From Lentimicrobiaceae bacterium (GTDB lineage Bacteria > Bacteroidota > Bacteroidia > Bacteroidales > WCHB1-69): DNA of 24,553 nt. A model generated the notes under the pieces. It saw only the letters and a list, made by a program, of their open reading frames with translations, did not search any database and was not told the origin of the DNA. The stretch is from positions 1 to 24,553 of the forward strand of contig WQWP01000018.1 in assembly GCA_009787485.1 (NCBI GenBank), in the 5' to 3' direction. The first letter of the stretch is position 1; each line of letters starts with the position of its first letter. Of this stretch, positions 18,639-24,553 are shown in pieces. Both the position numbers and the translations under genes were made by a program.

Positions 18639-19220
18639 TCATCTCATTATCTTTATTTTCATTATTATCGTTTGATACGGTTTTATCCTGTTTCCATCGC
18701 CGCTGGCTCCGTAGGCTAAGTGGGAGGGGATGATTAACCGGGCTTCGGCGCCTCCGCTCATCAATTGCACAGCTTCATGCAAGCCGGCAATCTCTTCCGA
18801 TTTTTCCACCATAAATTGCTTTTTCCCGTCGTCTTTTGAGTTATAAATTTCTTTTCCGGATAACAAGTAGGTGCGGTATTCCAAAGTTACGGTTTCCCCT
18901 ATGCTAATGTTTGCTCCGGTTCCTTTGCGCGTTGTTTCATAGCGTAGTCCCGTGTTGGTTTGTGTCATATTCCATTGGTAGCGTTTCAAAAAAAGCTCAA
19001 TGTCTTCATTCTCAAGCTCTAAAATTTTTTGATTGCCTAATATAAATGGATTGGTGTCTTCTGTTATTATTGTTGAGGTTTGAATAACGCCGGTAGCAGG
19101 GGGATTATTGCATGAAAGGAAGAGGGAGAAGGGGAGAAAGGAGAAAAGGAGAAGGGAGAAGAGAAGAAATCCCTTCTCCTTTTCTCCTTTTCTCCTTTTC
19201 TCCTTTCTCCTTTTAAACAT
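18639..19220 (-). CDS. FKBP-type peptidyl-prolyl isomerase lipoprotein (GldI-like)
   Basis: A 193-residue lipoprotein with one FKBP domain (about 95-193: VTLEYRTYLLSGKEIYNS, GLHEAVQLMSGGAEARLIIP, SHLAYGASGDGNRIKPYQTII). The ending and the gene order after a DHH phosphoesterase resemble GldI, the isomerase linked to gliding and T9SS in flavobacteria; that identity is tentative. The signal peptide is odd: residues 3-17 (KRRKEKRRKGEKEKG) and 18-36 (FLLFSLLLFSFLPFSLFLS, then Cys 37) are encoded by the two arms of a purine/pyrimidine inverted repeat. The start overlaps the nrnA stop by 8 bases (ATGTTTAA), which fixes it. Confidence 0.85.
   Translation of the reverse strand: MFKRRKEKRRKGEKEKGFLLFSLLLFSFLPFSLFLSCNNPPATGVIQTSTIITEDTNPFILGNQKILELENEDIELFLKRYQWNMTQTNTGLRYETTRKGTGANISIGETVTLEYRTYLLSGKEIYNSKDDGKKQFMVEKSEEIAGLHEAVQLMSGGAEARLIIPSHLAYGASGDGNRIKPYQTIIMKIKIMR
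19137..19190. repeat. 20-bp perfect purine/pyrimidine inverted repeat in signal peptide codons
   Basis: Arms 19137-19156 (AAAGGAGAAAAGGAGAAGGG) and 19171-19190 are exact reverse complements around a 14-base loop, within a longer GGAGAA/TTCTCC microsatellite (about 19114-19214). One strand is nearly all purine, then all pyrimidine. It lies 30-83 bases inside the FKBP gene. Confidence 0.85.
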
Positions 19221-20241
19221 ACGACCTGCTATTGCTTAATTCCGGATGATTGTGAATAATTTCTTCAAAATATTTCATCGTATTTTCTAAAGTGTCATAG
19301 TGATAGGAGGCTGCTGCGTTTCTGTGGCCGCCGCCCTGAAAATAGGTTTTGGCAAATTGATTTACATCGAATATGCCTTTTGAGCGGAAGGAGATGCGAA
19401 TACGCTTTTCTCTTTCAATAAAAAATGCTGTGAAAAAAATGCCCTTTAAAGAGATTCCATAATTTACAAACCCCTCGGTATCACCTTCTTTAAATTTGTT
19501 TTTTTTCATTTCTTCCTGGGTGAGGCACATATAAGAGGTTCCGAGATGGTGAAAAACTTTTAACGTATTTAAACTCAATCCCAACAAACGGATACGGCTT
19601 TCTGCATAATTATCATAGATGTTGCGATGAATATTTTCTCCGTTTACGCCCATTTCCATTAGTTTTGCCAACAAAGTGTATGTTTCAGGGTCGTTGCACA
19701 CATAACTCAATGAGCCTGTGTCGGTAATGATTCCTGTATAAATACATGAGCCTATTTCTTTGTTCAGAAATGGTTCGTTGTTAATTTCAGTTAAAAAGCG
19801 ATATATATTTTCACAGGTAGAGGTTGCATTTGTATCGGAATAAGTTATGGCACACGCTACTGTAGGGTTCGGATGGTGGTCAATCAATATCTTGTATGCC
19901 GGTGTTTCGAGCAGTGTTCTTTGCAATTCTATGCCGCTCCGTTGCTCGGCATTCATATCTACTAAAAAAAGAACATCTGCTTCTATGAGTATTTTTCTGG
20001 CTTCTTTTAAGTGTTTTTGTGCATTTACAATGTGCTCCGCTCCGGGCATCCATTTGTAGAAATCGGGCATATTGTTGGGAATTACGCATTGTATGTCAAA
20101 GCCTTGTGCAGAAAAGTAGGTATATAAAGCCAAAGAAGACCCAATAGCATCTCCATCGGGATTATAGTGCGTACAAACCGCTATTTTTTTACTTTCTTTT
20201 AATTTTTGTTGAATTTCTGAAATTTGAGAAATTGTGAGCAC
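19213..20241 (-). CDS. nrnA: DHH family phosphoesterase (NrnA-like, oligoribonuclease/pAp phosphatase)
   Basis: A 342-residue DHH/DHHA1 protein, expected to degrade very short RNAs and possibly convert pAp to AMP with Mn. Motifs: THYNPDGDAIGS (H25, D29, D31), FLVDMN (D95), LIDHHPNP (D121, H122, H123), TGIITDTGSLSY (D174), and the DHHA1 ending QGGGHRNAAA. Length is typical. The start codon is GTG (20241-20239): the sequence before it has no usable ATG in frame, and the product begins LTISQISEIQQKL. It is first in the operon with two FKBP genes and divergent from the metalloprotease. Confidence 0.92.
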   Translation of the reverse strand: MLTISQISEIQQKLKESKKIAVCTHYNPDGDAIGSSLALYTYFSAQGFDIQCVIPNNMPDFYKWMPGAEHIVNAQKHLKEARKILIEADVLFLVDMNAEQRSGIELQRTLLETPAYKILIDHHPNPTVACAITYSDTNATSTCENIYRFLTEINNEPFLNKEIGSCIYTGIITDTGSLSYVCNDPETYTLLAKLMEMGVNGENIHRNIYDNYAESRIRLLGLSLNTLKVFHHLGTSYMCLTQEEMKKNKFKEGDTEGFVNYGISLKGIFFTAFFIEREKRIRISFRSKGIFDVNQFAKTYFQGGGHRNAAASYHYDTLENTMKYFEEIIHNHPELSNSRSYV

Positions 20242-20297
20242 GGATTCTTAATTTGGCGGCAAAGAAACAAAAAAAATGTGTTTTTTGAATAAATATG

Positions 20298-20305
20298 TAT
20301 TTTTG
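20298..20305 (+). promoter_or_regulatory. -7 promoter element for M6 metalloprotease
   Basis: TATTTTTG on the plus strand; predicted transcription start about 55 bases before the ATG. The -33 position is only TGTG, so it is a partial match. Confidence 0.45.
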
Positions 20306-20366
20306 CCAACTTATATTTTACGCAAAAAAAATCAAACATTAATATTCACAAAAAAAGTTACAAAAA

Positions 20367-23039
20367 ATGAAAAAACTATTATCTTTATTGATCGTCTCTG
20401 TGGTTTATTTACAAGCCTTTGCCATTCCGGCAAATCCCGATCCTGTTACTGTTCCGCAACCCAACGGAGAAGAAGTAACCCTCATTATGCAGGGAGATGA
20501 GTTTATCAATTGGGCCGTAACATTAGATGGTTACACTTTGCTTATTAATTCGGAGTTTTTTTGGAGTTATGCACAACTCGATGCTTCCGGAGATTTAAAA
20601 CCTTCTGCTCACATCGCTACAGAGATTGAGAACCGTTCCCCTGAAGTAATCGCATGGCTGCAAACCATCAAGCCGGGCTTGTTTTATAGCGAAGAACAGG
20701 TGTATCATTATATGCAACTCCGGGAAATCTTTGAGATGGAGATGGAAAAAGGAGAGTTTACCAGAGCCACAGGAAACTATAAATTATTAGTTATTCTTTC
20801 GCAATTTCCTGAAGGTGTGTTCATGGGTACAAATTATAACGCTAGACCTATGACGAAAACCCCCGACGATTTTGAACTATTATTGAATCAAATCAAATAT
20901 ACTAATGCTGCGGGGGTGGTTGGAAGTATGAAAGATTATTACTTGGAAACATCTTACAATAAATTGGATGTACAATGTTCAATTGTTGGACCTTATACCC
21001 TTCCAAATCCGGCTCAGTTTTATGCGTATGAACCGTCTCCCGGTGTGGATTCCAACTATGTTGTATTTGCGCGGCATTCCCTTACAGAGGCTTATAATAA
21101 TGGGGTGGATTTTTCTCAATTTGTTACCACAGGGAATACAATACCCAGTGTTTATATGATCTATGCAGGACATGACAAATCAAATGGGTGTTCAAATTGT
21201 ATTTGGGCGCATGCACAACAAGGATTTAGTTACAACTACCAGGGATTTCTCTTTAGAGCATACGCTTGTTCTTCAGAGATGTCTGGTGCTGCCGGCAGCA
21301 CTATGGCCGGTATCGGTACCATTTGTCACGAGTTTGGGCATGCTTTAGGTGTTCCCGACTTTTACGATACTAATTATGCAACAGGCGGTGACTATGATGG
21401 AACCGGATATTGGGATGTTATGGCATCCGGAGCCCATCTTAATAATGGTCATACACCTTCTACCCATAATCCGCGTTCAAAAGTAGAAACCCTCAAGTGG
21501 GCTACCGCCCACGAATTAACCACACCACAAAAGGTTACCATACCTGTGGGAAGAGTTTATGAAAACGCTTATTTTAAAATCAACACGCCTGTGTCGGGAC
21601 AATATTTTATTATAGAAAACAAAAAGAAAGAGGGTTTTGATGCGTACGTTTACGGAGAAAATTTATTAATATACAGGTGTACTGAGCCATATACACAGCA
21701 GAGTGGAAACCAAACCAGCCCGCAACGCTTTTATCCTGTTGCTGCTAATGCGCCCGTAGCTGTACCGGCTTGGGGCGCAAACGCCAAAAGCCAATACGGA
21801 AACATTAACTCAAGTTCAACTCCCTGGCCCGGAACGTTGAACAAAACTGCTTTTACAAATACCACAATCCCCGGCATGATTACCTGGGATGGCCAGCCTG
21901 TAAATAAGCCCATTTCAAACATTCAGGTACATGGCGATTATATCACTTTTGATTTTATGGGCGGCGGCGGAACTAAATCAGATTTCCATGTGTTTCTTCC
22001 GGCTTTTTATGGATGTGTGGTTGCACCTCAATCCAGCTCAACTTTGCCGGTAAAGTCCGGAGAGAATTTCTCTTTTACTGTGAATCTGCTTCCTTCTCAT
22101 AATAAATCTGAGCTGAAAGTTACAGCAAATAATGTTGAGTTGACCCCTTCCGGCAATGTTTATACCATTTCAAATGTTCTGGAAGATAAAATTGTTAGAA
22201 TTGAAGGATTAGCTTTTAATACTTTCCCCATTACTGCTACGGCAACTGCAAACGGAACCATTACACCCGCCGGGGTTACTCAGGTAAATGATGGAGGTGT
22301 ACAAACCTTCGAAATAAGAGCCAACAACGGATGCAGTATAGATCAGGTGCTGATAGATGGTGTAGATGTGGGAAACATAACCGGAACCACATACTCTTAC
22401 ACTTTTATAAATGTTGTGGCGCCCCGTACCATACATGCAATATTTAAATTGGGGGGACAATATACCATTGACGTTTCTCGAGACAGCGTCTCTTTTGAAA
22501 CATACGCGGGGATACCTTCTATCACAGAAGAAGTTACTGTATCTTCTCCTGATGTAATAACCTATATCACTGTAGCATCAACGTCTGCCTATTTTCAGGT
22601 TTCCAGCAATGGAACAAGTTGGCTTCCGTCTCTTCTGATACAAAGAGCTCAGCTTCCGTATAAATTGTATATCCGGTTTTATCCTCGATGGTGGGGAGAT
22701 GATGGGGTTTTTGATAACATTATAACATTAAAATCTATAGAGGCTTACAATGATATTAAATGTCATGGTGTATCCAATTTAGGAATTAATGATCAAGATA
22801 ATGACCACGGTATTGTAATTTACCCCAATCCAACTACCGGAGAATTACGAATTACAAATTACGAATTACAAATTAATAGTGTTAATGTTTTTGATATTTA
22901 CGGAAGAAGCGTATTGTGTCACGGGCCTCAAACATCCTCCGAAACTACAATTAACATCTCGCATCTATCTGCAGGAATGTACTTCGTTCAAGTAACCACC
23001 GAAAAAGGAACAATAACCAAAAAAGTAATCAAAGAATAA
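20367..23039 (+). CDS. Secreted M6 family metalloprotease with T9SS sorting domain
   Basis: An 890-residue exported zinc protease. Signal peptide about 1-19 (LQAFA-IPANP); a propeptide-like region to about 135; M6 catalytic domain about 137-430 with HEFGHALGVPDFYD (H321, E322, H325, D331) and the Met-turn YWDVMASGAH (M352), as in immune inhibitor A-type enzymes. Several Cys (CSNC at 275-278, C301, C320) may form disulphides. Beta-rich modules follow, including a divergent repeat domain (TFPITATATANGTITPAGV, QVLIDGVDVGNITG, YTFINVVAPRTIHAIF). The last 80 residues are a T9SS sorting domain (IVIYPNPTTGELRITNY, VFDIYGR, LSAGMYFVQVTTEKG, KKVIKE). Likely cell-surface or released; the substrate is unknown. 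Confidence 0.92.
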   Translation: MKKLLSLLIVSVVYLQAFAIPANPDPVTVPQPNGEEVTLIMQGDEFINWAVTLDGYTLLINSEFFWSYAQLDASGDLKPSAHIATEIENRSPEVIAWLQTIKPGLFYSEEQVYHYMQLREIFEMEMEKGEFTRATGNYKLLVILSQFPEGVFMGTNYNARPMTKTPDDFELLLNQIKYTNAAGVVGSMKDYYLETSYNKLDVQCSIVGPYTLPNPAQFYAYEPSPGVDSNYVVFARHSLTEAYNNGVDFSQFVTTGNTIPSVYMIYAGHDKSNGCSNCIWAHAQQGFSYNYQGFLFRAYACSSEMSGAAGSTMAGIGTICHEFGHALGVPDFYDTNYATGGDYDGTGYWDVMASGAHLNNGHTPSTHNPRSKVETLKWATAHELTTPQKVTIPVGRVYENAYFKINTPVSGQYFIIENKKKEGFDAYVYGENLLIYRCTEPYTQQSGNQTSPQRFYPVAANAPVAVPAWGANAKSQYGNINSSSTPWPGTLNKTAFTNTTIPGMITWDGQPVNKPISNIQVHGDYITFDFMGGGGTKSDFHVFLPAFYGCVVAPQSSSTLPVKSGENFSFTVNLLPSHNKSELKVTANNVELTPSGNVYTISNVLEDKIVRIEGLAFNTFPITATATANGTITPAGVTQVNDGGVQTFEIRANNGCSIDQVLIDGVDVGNITGTTYSYTFINVVAPRTIHAIFKLGGQYTIDVSRDSVSFETYAGIPSITEEVTVSSPDVITYITVASTSAYFQVSSNGTSWLPSLLIQRAQLPYKLYIRFYPRWWGDDGVFDNIITLKSIEAYNDIKCHGVSNLGINDQDNDHGIVIYPNPTTGELRITNYELQINSVNVFDIYGRSVLCHGPQTSSETTINISHLSAGMYFVQVTTEKGTITKKVIKE
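22847..22874. repeat. Tandem 14-bp repeat in T9SS domain codons
   Basis: ACGAATTACAAATT occurs twice in tandem and encodes part of ELRITNYELQIN between the first conserved T9SS block (YPNPTTG) and VFDIYGR. It is the coding counterpart of the intergenic AATT simple repeats. Confidence 0.8.
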
Positions 23040-23048
23040 ACCATCATC

Positions 23049-24080
23049 ATGGCGCAAAGTTACGAACAATCGGGTGTCTCCTTAGAAGCGGGTTATGAAT
23101 CTGTTCGCCGGATAAAAAAACACATTGCCAAAACAGAACGATTGGGCATGATGGGCAATATCGGCAGTTTCGGGGGCATGTTCGATTTGTCGTTACTTGG
23201 CTTAAGAGAACCTGTATTGGTAAGTGGCACCGACGGTGTGGGCACCAAACTGAAATTAGCATTTTTGTTAGACAAACACGACACAATTGGACAAGACGTG
23301 GTAGCCATGTGTGTGAACGACGTGTTGGCACAGGGCGCCCAGCCTCTTTTTTTCTTAGATTATATTGCTGTAGGTAAAAACAACCCCGCACAAATTGAGC
23401 AAATTGTAAAGGGCGTTGCCGATGGGTGTGTATTAGCAAATTGCGCACTCATCGGCGGCGAAACCGCTGAAATGCCCGACATGTATGCAAATGGAGAATA
23501 CGACATCGCCGGTTTCACAGTGGGCGCAGTCGAAAAATCAAAACTTCTTGACGGCTCGAAAGTAAGCGCCGGCAACGTGCTCATCGGCATACAATCTTCC
23601 GGCGTACACTCTAACGGCTTTTCCTTAGTGCGTAAAATTGTGCTCAAAGATCATCATTTCGATTTACATCAATATGTAGATGAATTGAATGGCAAATTGG
23701 GCGAGGTGTTGCTTACGCCCACTAAAATTTACGTAAAACCCGTGCTTGAAGTGCTGAAAAGCATAGACGTACACGCTATTTGCCACATCACCGGTGGCGG
23801 TTTCGACGAAAACATTCCCCGTGTGTTACAAAAAAACCAAGGTGTTGAAATTAAAGAAAGCAACTGGGAAAAACCACCCATCTTCAACTTCTTGGAAAAA
23901 CAGGGCAACATCGCCCACCGCGAAATGTTCAACATCTTCAACATGGGCATCGGAATGATTCTAATAGTAAAACCGGAAGATGCCCACGCCACCATGCAAA
24001 TCCTCAAAACCTGCGGCGAAACCGCGTTCGAAATTGGAAAAGTGGTGGAAGGAAATAATGATGTGACGATTAAATCATGA
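23049..24080 (+). CDS. purM: Phosphoribosylformylglycinamidine cyclo-ligase (AIR synthetase)
   Basis: A 343-residue PurM, which closes FGAM to aminoimidazole ribonucleotide with ATP in purine synthesis. The start YEQSGVSLEAGYESVRRIK, the ATP/substrate segment SGTDGVGTKLKLA (59-71), VNDVLAQGAQPLFFLDYIA, GGETAEMP, SSGVHSNGFSLVR and HITGGGFDENIPRVL are all present; length is standard. It begins 9 bases after the metalloprotease stop and overlaps purN by ATGA, so the two pur genes are coupled. Confidence 0.97.
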   Translation: MAQSYEQSGVSLEAGYESVRRIKKHIAKTERLGMMGNIGSFGGMFDLSLLGLREPVLVSGTDGVGTKLKLAFLLDKHDTIGQDVVAMCVNDVLAQGAQPLFFLDYIAVGKNNPAQIEQIVKGVADGCVLANCALIGGETAEMPDMYANGEYDIAGFTVGAVEKSKLLDGSKVSAGNVLIGIQSSGVHSNGFSLVRKIVLKDHHFDLHQYVDELNGKLGEVLLTPTKIYVKPVLEVLKSIDVHAICHITGGGFDENIPRVLQKNQGVEIKESNWEKPPIFNFLEKQGNIAHREMFNIFNMGIGMILIVKPEDAHATMQILKTCGETAFEIGKVVEGNNDVTIKS

Positions 24081-24553
24081 AAAAAATTGCAATCTTCGCC
24101 TCCGGCAACGGCTCAAACTTCCAGGCTATTATTGATGAAATTGAACAAGGTACCCTCACCGCTGAAGTTGCGGCCTTAGTTACCGATAACCCCGCGTGTT
24201 TTGCCATACAACGCGCACTTTACCACAAGATTCCGGTATTCTCATTCATTCCCAAAAATTACGCTTCAAAAGAAGAATACGAAAAGGCAATCGCCTTTTA
24301 TCTCATAGAAAAAAACGTTTCGCTCATCGTATTGGCAGGCTACATGCGTTTAATCGGGGAGGTGTTGTTGTCCGCATTTCCTCATCGTATTATCAACATT
24401 CATCCGGCTTTGCTACCCGCCTTTCCGGGAAAAAACGGCATCCAACAAGCCTACAACCACGGCGTAAAAGTATTTGGCGTAACCGTGCATTACGTTGACG
24501 CCGGCATAGACACCGGAAAAATCATCGCACAAGAATGCTTCAAAGCAGCAGGA
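24077..24553 (+). CDS. purN: Phosphoribosylglycinamide formyltransferase, partial
   Basis: The first 159 codons of PurN, which formylates GAR with 10-formyl-THF; the gene runs off the window. It opens MKKIAIFASGNGSNFQAIIDE (phosphate-binding loop) and contains LAGYMRLI, the catalytic INIHPALLPAFPGKNG with its Asn and His, and VHYVDAGIDTGKIIAQE with the catalytic Asp. Its ATG overlaps the purM TGA. About 30 residues at the C-terminus are missing by window truncation only. Confidence 0.95.
   Translation, partial: MKKIAIFASGNGSNFQAIIDEIEQGTLTAEVAALVTDNPACFAIQRALYHKIPVFSFIPKNYASKEEYEKAIAFYLIEKNVSLIVLAGYMRLIGEVLLSAFPHRIINIHPALLPAFPGKNGIQQAYNHGVKVFGVTVHYVDAGIDTGKIIAQECFKAAG

Noticed and set aside
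19114..19214. CRISPR-like or satellite array
   Set aside because: Units are only 6-7 bp without spacers and lie within a coding frame; this is a microsatellite. No CRISPR array or cas gene was seen in the window.
23047..23448. 133-residue open frame on the minus strand
   Set aside because: It lies opposite the conserved N-terminal half of purM and has the Arg/Pro/Cys-rich composition of a shadow frame.

Overview
The window comes from a member of the Bacteroidota, probably an uncultured Bacteroidales-like lineage. Supporting signs are two proteins ending in type IX secretion (T9SS) sorting domains, a GH16 enzyme with a Bacteroidota-type C-terminal domain, an LptF/LptG-family permease, an MCE protein, and repeated copies of the Bacteroidota -7 promoter element TAnnTTTG, nearly always as TATTTTTG, just upstream of genes. 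Intergenic DNA is AT-rich and full of short simple repeats and palindromes, several of which run into coding sequence.

Left part (1-7453, nearly all minus strand): a TetR regulator followed by a TolC-type outer membrane efflux protein; a pRiA4b ORF-3-like protein; YebC; an MCE/MlaD protein; then a likely three-gene surface operon (tail-fibre/S74 protein with T9SS tail, small lipoprotein, GH16 glucanase). The 423-base gap 7454-7876 holds a candidate structured RNA with its own intrinsic terminator on the minus strand, and two opposed promoters.

Middle (7877-11430, plus strand): LptF/G permease, a SAM hydroxide adenosyltransferase-family protein whose catalytic positions look replaced, a DUF2147 protein, and an alkaline phosphatase lipoprotein whose 5' end contains a palindromic repeat element.

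11492-17610 is a decayed integrative element inserted in the 3' end of tRNA-Ala(GGC). It is bounded by a 31-bp direct repeat and carries paired candidate integrase arm sites. It has a phage-like immunity region: an XRE repressor operon with two unrecognised genes on the minus strand, a twin operator, and an early operon on the plus strand (HTH proteins, small hypotheticals, a truncated radical SAM protein, a cytosine methyltransferase with a zinc ribbon, a DUF551 protein and a DnaG-like primase). The primase and the convergent integrase are fused tail to tail at about 16990-17000, where an internal deletion removed the 3' ends of both genes. The element is therefore unlikely to move by itself.

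Right part (17584-24553): tRNA-Ala; two FKBP-type prolyl isomerase lipoproteins and an NrnA/DHH phosphoesterase in one minus-strand operon; a divergent secreted M6 metalloprotease with a T9SS tail; then purM and the start of purN, which runs off the window. All functional calls rest on motifs read by eye; no database search was run.
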